From Polytrichum commune (Eukaryota; Streptophyta; Polytrichopsida; Polytrichales; Polytrichaceae): DNA of 64,000 nucleotides. Shown piece after piece: positions 1 through 10,427 of the stretch (its first letter is position 1; every line of letters begins with the position of its first letter). The stretch lies in assembly GCA_950295325.1 (NCBI GenBank), contig OX485805.1, positions 27,949,501 through 28,013,500 on the forward strand, read 5' to 3'. A model generated the notes under the pieces. It was not told the DNA's origin, did not search any database, and saw only the letters and a program-made list of their open reading frames with translations. The position numbers and the translations under genes were made by a program.

Positions 1-959
1 CGGGATGTCAGCCCCTTGGGCATGACACAGACTGTCTGTCTATCCCACTTGACGTTATTCATGAGGTTGTTTATCTGCCACTTCACCCCACCGCTCTCGC
101 AAGACCTTACCACCCACTTGTTGGGTGACTTTTCGCACTTGAAGCAGTCCACGTTGAACGTGAAGTGGCGCCCCATGGGCCAGCAATCCTTCGAGTAATT
201 ATTGAAATCTCGTAGGATCTTCGTTGCCTTCACCGCATCTGGATTCTCACCCTTCTTTAAAGGGGTTGGCATCACGGGAGGAGAGCTCACCTCAGCGCCC
301 TCTGTTACCCCAGACCTCTCCATTTCGTCCCGGGACCTCTTCGATGGCGTGGAATGACGGCTGGGACCCTCCGTCACCCTGCTCACGGAAGGCACCGGCT
401 TGGGTGCACTTCTCGATCCTCCTGCCCCGGATGCGGATGGTTTCCGTGGGCTCTTCTTCTTCTTGTTGGCTTCCGCGACCGCGCTATTGTACTTGGAGAT
501 ATTCAAGGAGAGCGCGGCCAACTTCCTTGCTGTCCAGTACGAGCTCAGGGCGTACTTCGTGAAGAGGTCCTTGAGGAAGTGTTTGGCATCAACCACTACG
601 TTATTTTCCGCGTATGTGTAGGAGAAACTATGTCTCCTGTACTCTAACAATAGGTTAATGTGATCCTTCTTGTTTTTCATGTCTAGAATCACATAATCTC
701 CTTGTGCCTCAATTGATTCTACTTCCCAAGTCTTCATCTGCACCCATTGCTCTGGCTGGTCCGGCGTCGTTTCCAGCTCGTATGTGAAGCGAAGACAGAA
801 AAGACCGTCTGATGTCTTCTCTGGCAGTGCCGTCCATTCCCCTATGAAGTCCTCCTTGGGGACATAATTATCGTTTCCGTTGGGGTCGGACACTGACTCT
901 GGTAGTTGATCTATCTGCACTGCGAACATCTCAATGGCGCTTCTGCTCGGTCTGGCCAT
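1..959 (-). CDS. Unknown protein, 5' part only, runs off the window
   Basis: The minus strand is open from an ATG at 957-959 to the window edge (319 codons, no stop), so the C-terminal part is missing. The product starts MARPSRSAIEMFAVQ. A lysine run near residues 165-168 followed by a Ser/Pro-rich stretch (to about 240) looks like a nuclear-localisation linker. After it comes a block with cysteines near residues 271, 274, 287 and 311, including FKCEKSPNKW; this spacing could hold a metal but matches no finger I know. The ATG lies 32 bp from the first palindrome, and the nearest plus-strand gene starts at 6216, so the palindromic block could act as a shared upstream region. Being next to transposon genes suggests an element-encoded accessory protein (inference). 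No family recognised. Confidence 0.6.
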   Translation of the reverse strand, partial: MARPSRSAIEMFAVQIDQLPESVSDPNGNDNYVPKEDFIGEWTALPEKTSDGLFCLRFTYELETTPDQPEQWVQMKTWEVESIEAQGDYVILDMKNKKDHINLLLEYRRHSFSYTYAENNVVVDAKHFLKDLFTKYALSSYWTARKLAALSLNISKYNSAVAEANKKKKSPRKPSASGAGGSRSAPKPVPSVSRVTEGPSRHSTPSKRSRDEMERSGVTEGAEVSSPPVMPTPLKKGENPDAVKATKILRDFNNYSKDCWPMGRHFTFNVDCFKCEKSPNKWVVRSCESGGVKWQINNLMNNVKWDRQTVCVMPKGLTS

Positions 960-990
960 CTGCAGAGCACATAAACATTTAGTATTGTGT

Positions 991-1556
991 TTACGAACGA
1001 GCATTCGTAATTGACAAAGCAAATCATATACACTAATCATTGAACTATGGCTATGGATACCCGTGAGAAGTTGTAATGATGTCTTCGTTGATTTCATTTA
1101 CGAACGATCGTTCGTAAAGAATGTGGTTGCTAAGGTGTATTTGACACAAGTTCACGAACGTGCGTTCGTATTGTTTCTAAACAAGTCCACGAGTTGTCCA
1201 GGGTTATCTAATTTCCACGAGGGTTGTTCGAATTTCCATGAGCATCTTCTAAATAGGTGAATTAATACTTTAGTTCTTATTTACGAACGTGCGTTCGTAA
1301 ATAATGCTACTTGGAAATGCAGACAATTACCATGAAGGGTTTGGTATATTGTTATAGTTTGTGATTACGAATGTTCGTTCGTATTTTTGTATGTGTAATT
1401 GGATTTGAGGATTTTCTGATGTACAGGGTATAGACGAATATACGAACGTGCGTTCGTAAAAATGGAGGGTGAGGTGCGTATTTACGAACGCACGTTCGTA
1501 TATGTTTGTGGGGTAAGGCATGTATTCACGCCACATTTACGAACGAACGTTCGTAA
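991..1556. repeat. Palindrome cluster P1 (8 sites)
   Basis: Eight copies of the 20-bp palindrome TTACGAACGnnCGTTCGTAA or close variants lie at 991-1010, 1098-1117, 1152-1171, 1281-1300, 1365-1384, 1440-1459, 1482-1501 and 1537-1556. The central two bases vary. Several sites extend symmetrically: the 1537 site is flanked by CCACAT and its complement ATGTGG, and the 1281 site by TTAT and ATAA. Degenerate sites (GCATTCGT at 1001, ACGAATG at 1367) look like CpG decay. The cluster begins just upstream of the minus-strand gene at 959. Confidence 0.9.
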
Positions 1557-2010
1557 ATGTGGTCATCTGGGATTAGGAAATGGTATATTTATTTATGTAC
1601 ATATATATCCGTACATATACGTATACGTATATGTACATATACATATAAATGTTGGTATGAATGTTGCAATCTGGCATTGTTCATGATCCTGCAACTCGTG
1701 ATCAGATTGATGAAACACAAGTGAAAAATGGAATCAGAACAAAATTGCGAGTCAGTGATTGATAGTTCAGAATGAAGAGGAAAGTGTTATTTCATACAAA
1801 ACATGACATACCTCATAATGCAGAAAACAAATCACAAGGAATTCATCAAACAACAATTTCAGATTGTGAAAGAGTAATTTGTAAAGGAAACCTGTACTCA
1901 CATTGAATTGTTGCACACAAATCCTCCTGCCTTCACTTTGTCACACTCTCAAGCCTTCACAACTTATATGCAAATCCTACACAAACCCTGATGTACACAA
2001 CTCACAAGCT

Positions 2011-2276
2011 TCACAAAACTCAAGCTTTCTGAAGCTCTCAAGCTCTCAAGCTCTCAACCTTTCTGAAACTCTCAACCTCTCAACCTCAAACTCAAGCTCT
2101 CAAGCTTTCTAAAACTCAAGCTCTCAAGCTTTCTAAAACTCAAGCTCTCAAGCTTTCTAAAACTCAAGCTTTCTAAAACTCAAGCTCTCAAGCTTTCTAA
2201 AACTCTAAACCTCTCAAGCTTTCTATAACTCTCAACCTCTCAACCTTTCCTACTCTCAAGCTTTCCTATTCTCAAG
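2011..2276. repeat. CTCAAGCTTTCTAAAA-type minisatellite
   Basis: Imperfect tandem copies of CTCAAGCTCTCAAGCTTTCTAAAA-like units of about 10-26 bp. The same motif recurs at the same relative place in copy B (32330-32660), so it is an inherited part of the duplicated block. No coding meaning seen. Confidence 0.8.
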
Positions 2277-2460
2277 GTTCTGACAACACAACAAAACAAC
2301 ATTCACAATGAGGCTCTAAAATTGGCAAGGGCTTCGCCGCACCTAAGAGCTCCTCTCCTCCTCTGCTCCAAATGACAAATGAGGAGGAGAGAGAGGGGCG
2401 CGGGGAGGTAGCCGGCGCCGCTAGGGTTTCCAAGCGGCAGCCACGTGGCTAGTGGCCACT

Positions 2461-2720
2461 GGCGAGGGCTGGGATGGGGGAGGGGGATGGGGAGGGGGAG
2501 GGGGATGGGGAGGGGGAGGGGGATGGGGATGTGGATGGGGATGGGGAATGGGAATGGGGAGGGAATGGGGAGGGGATGAGGATGGGAGGGGATGGGGAGG
2601 GGATGGGAAGGGGAGGGGATGGGGAGGGAATGGGAAGGGGAGGGGATGGGGAGGGGATGGGATGAGGATGGGATGGGAGAAGGGGAGGGGGAGGGGATGG
2701 GGATGAGGGGATACCATGGG
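2461..2720. repeat. G-rich GGGGAT/GGGGAGG array
   Basis: Simple G-rich array (GGGGATGGGGAGG type) on the plus strand, with long runs of G tetrads that could form quadruplexes. It is preceded at 2350-2395 by an inverted repeat built from CTCCTCCTCT and GAGGAGGAGAG around CAAATGACAAATG. The Pro/Ser-rich open frames here are artefacts of the repeat. Copy B has a shorter version at about 32850-32935. Confidence 0.85.
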
Positions 2721-3118
2721 GACATGGAGGGATGAGGGTTCAGGAAAAATGAAATAGGAGATGGGAGGAGCTTAGTTTAGGGACATAAATTTGACTTTCC
2801 GTATCCCCTTAGTACCTCGACATATGGATTCCTTGTAAACATATTTTAGAAAAGTATGTTCAGATAATTTGTATTTAACAATTCATGTCATTTAGTAGGT
2901 TTTCGATGAAGAATCCACCCCCAAGATGCAAATGTCGTTTTCATGAACGAGACATCTTTAAAGTTCTTCAATGGTTCCTCAAATAAATATTACATATATA
3001 AATGACTCAATTTAAATTGTGGAGAGGGGCTATCTGATTCTCCACAAGAGGTGGATGAAAATTCAATTTTCAATACGATGTCATTAATTTCATGAGGTGT
3101 TAGCTTGAACCACCCTTA

Positions 3119-3449
3119 ATATGATATTTAGTGTTAGATACTCTAAATACAAACGCATAGTACACTAAATATCACTAACCCTATGAAGGTAACTACTATT
3201 CATTGCGAACTCAAACACTTAATGTCAACTATAATGGTAATATGTGGATGTCGCATGCACAAATTTTGTATAAGGAAATTAATATGAAAAAAACAATTAA
3301 CAATGATAAAAGCATAAAGGACATGGTAGTAGGAAATGTGGTGGCCCATTTAATATGTCCAACACTAATTATCAAAGAATTGAAATTTAGTGTTGACCAT
3401 GATAGCGTAACAACACTATATTATACAATCAAACACTAAATATCATATT
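3119..3449. mobile_element. Small MITE-like insertion (about 330 bp)
   Basis: Perfect 18-bp inverted repeats, AATATGATATTTAGTGTT at 3119-3136 and its complement at 3432-3449, bound AT-rich non-coding DNA. The matching place in copy B (about 33340-33365) goes straight from AGCTTGAACTAA to the next shared segment, so copy B looks like the empty site. A small open frame inside (3203-3439) has no recognisable product. Exact ends and target duplication are unclear. Confidence 0.55.
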
Positions 3450-3647
3450 TAGTGTAGTGTATTTTAGCCATGTGGTCGCATGTTTTGCTAGTAGTATCAA
3501 TTGATAGTATGAGCTTCCCATAAATTAAGTTAGTGCGATATGGATTATTTAGGAGTCGATATTGTTTGTGTATATAATGCATTGAAGTAACGATCTAAAC
3601 CCTAAGCCCGCAAACCACATAGACAACTCTTTCACAAACTCTATACC

Positions 3648-3690
3648 CTAACCCCAAACCCCAAACCCTAAACCCTAAACCCTACATCTT
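3648..3690 (+). repeat. Interstitial telomere-type CCCTAAA repeats
   Basis: Several CCCTAAA units in a row (AACCCCAAACCCTAAACCCT), the plant telomere repeat in the C-rich orientation. Copy B has a shorter equivalent around 33517-33545. It is too short to be a telomere and is probably just sequence of the duplicated block. Confidence 0.7.
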
Positions 3691-4990
3691 TTTATCTTAC
3701 CAACCTTTCTTATATATGGCCATGTTGTGGTCTATGCGCATCATGTCAAAATGGTCTACCAATGTTGGTTCGATTGGAAATTGCTTTATTTGGGTCATAG
3801 CAACTATAATAATCTAGACTCATGCCAATAATTGTCATTTTGATATAAAACATTGGTTTAGGGGGTGAAGAATGAATTTTGAAATGCTAGCCCTTTCACC
3901 TTAATAGTTTTGAGTGCAATTTGATCACACAATACACACTTAGTCTTATTATAACATGAATGGTATAAGACTTCAACTTAAATCAACAGTTAAGCTATGG
4001 TCATGCACATACTTCTTGTTGCAAATAATACAAATATATAATTGTAAATGCATACTATTGTATGCACCATTCCAAATTCGTTATCCATTTCCACACCATG
4101 GTGGACCTAAAGTGAATTTCCAATAGGACGTCAAGTCATTTAATTAGGTGTCAACTTGAACTAACGATCGAATACTAGTGCATTAAACTTTAATTTTCAC
4201 CAATGATGAATTGCAACAATGATTCATATTAATATGGGCTGATGTTTGGTGAGCCTCCAGTTCCAAATGTCCTCAATCTACCTAGCACAAGCCATTATGG
4301 ATTAAGCGACTTTTTATTGGTATTCATGCACTTGGTGACCATATTATAAGCATTTTTTTATGTGAATCATATGATACCTACAATTTTAGGGAATTCCACA
4401 ATATGTTCTTAGCCACTCTTACCTCATTGTGTGTGTGAATATATATATCACTTAGACCTTCATCAATTCACTTGGACTTCACACCTTAGTCGCAAATAAT
4501 TTAATACTCAATGTTAACCCATCAACCTATATATATATAATATAATAACCCATATATAAAATAGTAAAATATACATATATATACATATAAATATAGACAT
4601 ATAGACATATAGACATATTTTCGTGCGACCTTGGTAACAACTAAGGTGTGCGACGGATTTATAGATTTTCAATATGTTGCGTGCACGCAAGACATGTTCC
4701 ATACATAATGCTATTTATATATTGCGCATGGATGGAATGGCATATTGTTAGGTCAAAGTAGGCGGCGGGAATCCGCTTTTTAAATAGCATCCAAGGGATT
4801 TTGAACCATCGGGGGGAAGGTACTTAAAGCTCTTCCCCCCCACAGAAGAGCTCTTTTCTGCGGCACATCCAAGTGTGCGCTCCACAGACCTGACTGGAAC
4901 GCGCTCAAACCATTTTCTTGTGCGCCAACCCTACACCACCCAGGTCCACTACAGACTGCACATACCCGTATATACCGCCGCAAATACCGG

Positions 4991-6073
4991 ACGTTTACGA
5001 ACGCACGTTCGTAAACGTGAGTTGGTAGCACATGTACAATAGGTACATCGATATGATATGAGTTGTTTACGAACGTGCGTTCGTAAGTTGATCACAACCG
5101 TACTCGACATTGAGTTCCTTATAGACAGAACTAGGCACGAAAATTGTGTCGATGATATACGAACGTACGTTCGTATATCTACCTTCAAGACCCAAACGCG
5201 CATGAGTTCCCGTGTAACCGTTTTCTCCAACGGAACATCTGGTGATGGGATATTTACGAACGTGCGTTCGTAAATATCACCTGGGATTATTTTTCAAGAA
5301 TTCAAAAAACATTCCTTAATTTATACACTTCAGTGCATTGGCCACGTTAACAATATGCAAGTTAAATACGAACGAGCGTTCGTATTTCTCACTACCGTTT
5401 GTGTCCGCGGAGAATTATGTTAGTTGAATTTTACGAACGCACGTTCGTAAATACCACTTGTCCACCGTCCACGCATCCACCAACAGGCCTGTTGACGCAA
5501 GCATGTGTAGAGGACTACACCGTGTTTATGATAGATACGAACGCTCGTTCGTATCTATGCAATCATGATTTAGTGATAGATGTCGACTGTCATTTTCCAC
5601 TGGTTATTGGATAACATGTTTCCCTGTAACGTGGCTATAGATATCTCTATTCGGACGTGTCCAACCATTTTTTCCAAACACTGTCGCGGCTGTGACATAC
5701 AGATGATCGGTCGTTTGCATCCGCCCCTAAGTTTCGGCTGGAACTTACGAACGATCGTTCGTAAACACTCGCCCATCAAATATGATGCTTACTGCATGTG
5801 GATAAAGTGGCAAGTATATTTTAGGTGCTCTTATAATATGTCCCATTTAGATTTTATTGTATATTGGGTTGATATTTTCGTCCGTGCGTTCGTGAATATA
5901 TGTGCTTGTGTTGTCCCTTGGTGGTGGACAACCCTTCCAATGTTTTATTGGCGACTCGACCCAAAGCCCTTCACGGGTAATATATATCGGAATGGGGTTC
6001 CGTTGTGCAGGGACATCTGAGTCCCGTGTAGGATTTGCATGTCATCGAGCTGTTGTCGAACGCACGTTCGTCT
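4991..6073. repeat. Palindrome cluster P2 (10 sites)
   Basis: Sites at 4995-5014, 5067-5086, 5157-5176, 5254-5273, 5366-5385, 5431-5450, 5535-5554, 5745-5764, and degenerate ones near 5876-5896 and 6054-6073. Spacing is mostly 65-112 bp. The 5154-5179 site is a perfect 26-bp palindrome. The 5249-5278 site has 14-bp arms with GATAT/ATATC flanks, 5531-5558 has ATAG/CTAT flanks, and 4991-5018 has ACGT on both sides. The cluster ends about 140 bp before the ATG of the transposase-like gene at 6216. Confidence 0.9.
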
Positions 6074-6215
6074 TCATATGTGAGGTCCCGCAACGGTGTG
6101 GCGAGAGTTGTTTGTGATTTTTGAGCCATATATGTAGGCATATCTCGTATCCACTTTTGTATGCATTGCGGTGGTTGTTGTGTTGGTCATTTTATTGGTG
6201 GTTTGTTTAGGTTGG

Positions 6216-9200
6216 ATGGCGATGCACGTTGGATATAGTTCATTGGAGTTGTCCACAAAAGCTTCCTCTTCCGATGATGACTGTAAACTATCTTCGCCAT
6301 CGGCGGGTAGTCATGGCATGGCAAATGCCATGGGTGGGTTTGTGGATGCATCCTCCCACGAATCATTTGAAGCGCACGAACAATCTATACGTTCCGGGGA
6401 TGACAATGATGACATTCCGTTATGTGCCGGTTTCGGTAGGGAGCAATGGGTGGGCCTTGATGTTGTTCTTTTCAACGATGTTGGTGTCCCCGTGGCAGAT
6501 GGCATATGTAGAAACTCTGATCCCCGTGATTGTGTTGATGCCAACCCCCTTGGTCCCGATGATGTGGGTGTGTGCATCTTGAATTCTTTGCTTCCGCTTG
6601 ACGTCCCGGTGACATGGAGATTTTCCTTGCGTCGATGGCCTCTTTGTCGGGTTCTCCATGACGGAGTAAGCTTGTTGGACCATGAGCGCCGCCATAATCA
6701 AACGCAATTAGCTTTGTTGACCAAAATACGTCCTCGCAAAGGCCTACGCAGATATGATTCTAACCGTGTGCCTCGTGGAGATAAGGAACGTCGACGGGAT
6801 CGCATATTGGGAGACGAAACTATCCGTCTTGTGTCCGCCAAAGACTGTTGCGAGAGGAAATGTTGCCAATTTTTCCCGCGGGAGAAAATTAAGTCCCTAC
6901 GTCAAGAGATGTGGCTTGCGGATTTCCGTATGAGATCGGCAAAGAAACTCGAGGTCCACAGAAATGTCCACATTGACACCCATGGGCGTAAGGTGGTCAC
7001 ACTTGAGAATGTGGAAGTGTGTTGTACTGCGTGGTATACCATCCACGCCGTGTCAAAGTCTGACTTTTATAGGTTTCAAAAATATTCATTGTTGGGTCGC
7101 CGCTCTCGATTTCATGGCAATTCGGGCACAAAGAAACCTAGGGAGGCTACACTCCAAGCCTCCGCGACACTCTCCACCATCATAGTCCCATTGGCCGATG
7201 CAATGCCCCACAAGACGAGGACATTGTCGTCAGGGGAGAAAGTTGTACAAATGGTATTGCCCACGGGTACAAAATGGAAGAACATATTAATGGACATCAA
7301 TGAAGTGGGTCGCATAGCGGGATGTGGGCCCATTTCTTTGTCCAAGTTTAGTGTGATTAAAAACCAACAGTTTGCCGAATACATTTTGAAGAGACCTGGG
7401 GACAAGTTCGCTAGGTGTACAACGTGTAAAAAATACAAAGGTCTTCGAGACGCCCACCCCATAGGCACCGAATCCCACACTAGACACCAAGCAAAATATA
7501 TTGAACATGTCAACAACCAAGAGGCTCACCATCAAGATTACTACAAGAACCGTGCTCTATCCATAATGAGGCCTACAGAGGTTCTAACAATCATCCATGA
7601 TAAAATGGACCACGCCAAGACCGCATGCCCTTGTTATGCACGCAAAATTAAGGCCACGGATGGTCTCTTCAAGTTGCCCGTATCTGTCACAGGTTTATAT
7701 TGAATCACAAATATGTATTCAAATTCTCTCAAATTTTACTGGGTGTGTTTGCCAAATGTCCAATTTCATACCTCCGTTTGGAGTTGTCGTTGTTATTGTT
7801 GTTGTTCAAGCATCGTTTGTTTTTTTTTGCAGGGATGATTGCCCACGGCCATGGAGACGTAAAGTATGCCCATTATGGGTTGGATTTTTACCCTGGCGAT
7901 GCTAACCACACAGTGGGTTCATTTGCAAAACTCTTGCGCGATCTGGAGAAGCCGCGGTTACATTCATCACGTGCACTTTTTGATGGTTGTGGAACGACAC
8001 CCCTTTACGAAGCAGTGCTTGCGGGGAAGGAGGTTTGTATGTCGTCATTGCCAGAACCACCGGGAGAACCTATTTGTGCAAAACCATTGCCTCCAACTCT
8101 TCACGTTCAACTTGATAATTGCGCGAAAGACAACAAATGTCGATACGTATTTTGTTTTTGGTCATTGCTCGTGGCGAAAGGAATCTTCAAGGAGGTGTTT
8201 GTGTCATTTTTGATGGTGGGACATACACACGACGACATTGATGCATCATTCGGACGGTGGAGCATGAAGTTGCATGAAGAAGATTTTCCAACCATACCTC
8301 TTCTTATGAAATCGTATATGGATTTGGACCATATGCCAGTAATTCCGCACATGATTGAGGAAGTACCAGATTTCAAGGCCTTCATCAAGTCATACATGTT
8401 GAAGGGAGGGGACCGTTTGGTGGGGCATACCAAAGCACAACAATTCCGATTCTATATAAGGGATGATGGTCTCCCAGCCATGCAATTCAAGCTTTTGTGC
8501 ACATCTCATAATTGGGGACCGGATGATGGTATACTCGTATGGCGTCAAGACAATGATGGGAAATGTTTGCTCCCGGATGGGGATCCAAAGCCTTGCAAAC
8601 CCGACCCCATGAGGAATGGGCCGGAAATCATCAAAGTCATATCCGGATTCATTGAATATTGGAAAGAGTTGTGTGAGGAGGACATCACTAGACGTGTTAG
8701 AGATACTCATGAACCTTTGATTGCGTATTGGGATCGCATTCGCTCGGCCCTAATGACATTTGGTGGTGACACCCGTACAACTTTAACACAAGGATTTTGG
8801 CCACAAAGTCGTTTGACGGTTGTCGAGTCCGACACCATGGTTTTTAGCAATGGAGACGTTCGTGAAGAGTTCGCAATGGACGAGCATTACGTTGGCCCTG
8901 CCCGCAATCGACCGGCACCGTCGTTTCGTGTAGGTGTTGATTGCCATGAAGGTTATTTGGTCCTTGTACGAGCAGGGGATGAGGAACATCCCAAGCCAAT
9001 TTGGTTGGTGAAAGCATTGTCTTCACCCAATTTTGTTTGAACTAGCCCCAACTTTCGTCAGATTGAGGTGGAATATTGTCGTCCAAGTACTAAAGACCAG
9101 AACGTGCTACGCACTTATTTAGGTTGGGACACCAAAAAGAATTTTAAGTGGACAATGGACTTAGCGTACACACCGGTTTGGATAAACACGGATACTATAC

Positions 9201-9352
9201 TTTGTGCTTGGAAGCCGCGCAAAGGTTCCAAAACAGAAACAATGACCATCCCCCAAAAACATATAGATTTTGCCAAAGACAACTTGGCACGTATTGTAGC
9301 TGCGGAAAATGACGCCGATAATGGATATGAAGCGGAAGACGGAGATGTGTAA
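6216..9352 (+). CDS. DDE-like transposase candidate with VGHTHDDID signature, two exons, one in-frame stop
   Basis: Exon 1 runs from ATG 6216 (MAMHVGYSSLEL) to 7692. A 140-bp intron (GT at 7693, polypyrimidine tract and AG at 7831-7832) joins in phase to exon 2 at 7833, giving VTGMIAHGHGD across the junction. Three acidic blocks stand out in order: IHDKMDHAKT (end of exon 1), VQLDNCAKDNK and FLMVGHTHDDIDASFG. This pattern suits an RNase H-fold DDE nuclease and resembles an uncharacterised eukaryotic family I think of as DUF7869-type (from memory, not checked). CTTCKKYKGL and CPCYARK could be zinc ligands. A TGA at 9038-9040 cuts the frame, but the next 104 codons stay open in the same frame to 9352. 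The stop therefore looks like a late CGA-to-TGA change, and the full product would be near 1,000 residues. Palindromes crowd the upstream region. Confidence 0.7.
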
Positions 9353-9833
9353 ACATAACATAGGTGGGAGTTCATGGCGAAAAACATGGATGCTTAGTAG
9401 ACTTGGTTTTTAATAGACTTCATGGACTTGTCACACTCCATTGTGGTATACGTTTGGGATGTGCCATCCAAATTCATAAGAGCCTTACTTATGGGATGCG
9501 CACCCCAAACTCTATAATGACATAAACCATTTGTTTTTTTAGATTCGATTGTTATTTTCCACATGGAGCTCACGTTTGCATTTTAATTGACATTCTCTAT
9601 TTTTAGAAATAAGAATATTCTTTACGTGCAACTTTTTAAATCGTTATGTTCTTGATGTTCCCAATATTCCGTATGCCCACAATATTGGCATCCCAAACTA
9701 TGGGCAGATTTTATTTTGAGACTTTCGAAAGTCTCCGATTAACGAATATAGTGTTTTAATTGTTAATATTGTTTTGTTCTACAAAATTCATAGTGGTTTT
9801 TGTACTAAGTTTTTCCAACTTCTTTATTTGCAG
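9353..9833. other. Non-coding, with two dyads
   Basis: Between two coding regions. 9449-9466 and 9497-9513 form an inverted repeat (GTTTGGGATGTGCC against GGATGCGCACCCCAAAC). 9718-9735 is a perfect 18-bp palindrome, GAGACTTTCGAAAGTCTC. These could belong to the 3' region of the transposase-like gene. No gene seen. Confidence 0.5.
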
Positions 9834-10427
9834 GATCTTCCATTCATGCATGCCGCAATGTGCACCGTCACATTGCGGCATTAGAAGCTGATGTAGATAT
9901 TTTTGAGGCCGTACTTGCTCCATTGATTATCTCTAGAGCAGCCTCTGAAGTCACTCTTGAAGACCGTGTCACCAGTGTAGAGGATCCTGAGGGTGAAGAT
10001 ATTCCCGTTGAGAGGATTGTGAAGAGATCTCGGTTTACTAAGTGAGTATGGTCCACAAATTCTCTTACCAGTGTTATGTTTTTTGCTGTCATTTCTTCTA
10101 AAGTTGAGTTATGAACATGGTACCATTGGCATTTGCAGATGCGATAAATTGAGCTATCCTATTCACCGGCCTTTTTTTTGTGACCCTAAATTCTATCCCA
10201 GCCCTCCAAAGTCTTGGCAACTTCCTACATATGCAAATGTTATTGCTAATCAACTAGCTGGAGGTTCTTATCAGACTTTTACATCTAAATATCATCCGGG
10301 AAGAGTTTTAGAGTTTTTGGATATAGAAGTTTTAGAATCAGATGGTCAGGCCTCCTCTGATGCATATATTAGTGATTCTAGAATGTCTTCATCATCACGT
10401 GATCACAGTGATTCGGATTTGATGTAA
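9834..10427 (+). CDS. Two 3' exons of an unknown element gene
   Basis: An acceptor (TTTATTTGCAG) precedes an open exon from 9834 to 10041. A GTGAGT donor, a 97-bp intron and an AG at 10137-10138 lead to the last exon, 10139-10427. The splice restores codon AAA and reads FTKCDKLSYPIHRPFF in phase, which supports the model. The first exon gives HRHIAALEADVDIFEAVLAP, a helical segment. The second has an aromatic/proline-rich part (FYPSPPKSWQLPTY) and a Ser/Asp-rich tail ending SDSDLM. No upstream exon is visible, so this may be the 3' end of a gene whose front was lost, or alternative 3' exons of the gene at 6216. Family not recognised. Confidence 0.5.

Larger units (their letters stand above)
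1440..5018. repeat. Long duplicated non-coding block, copy A
   Basis: This block matches 31757-35128 (copy B) in the same order and orientation: three palindromes, TA-rich dyads, CTCAAGCTT-type array, a hairpin around AATGACAAATGAGGAG, a G-rich array, a CACGTGGC box, AT-rich DNA with CCCTAAA repeats, a segment reading GGCGGCGGGAATCCGCTTTT (4763-4782), and then a palindrome. Divergence is by many small indels and substitutions. No credible coding region was seen. It resembles a transposon end or a shared regulatory block rather than a gene. 1590-1650 is a TA-rich self-complementary stretch (GTACATATAC type). I saw nothing else between 2721 and 3118. Confidence 0.75.

Noticed and set aside
2303-2725. 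Long Pro/Ser-rich open frames on both strands
   Set aside because: They are translations of the G-rich simple repeat; the same applies to 35804-36315, 42639-43318 and 50542-50805.
3648-3690. Telomere or chromosome end
   Set aside because: Only a few CCCTAAA units, embedded in a block that is duplicated elsewhere.
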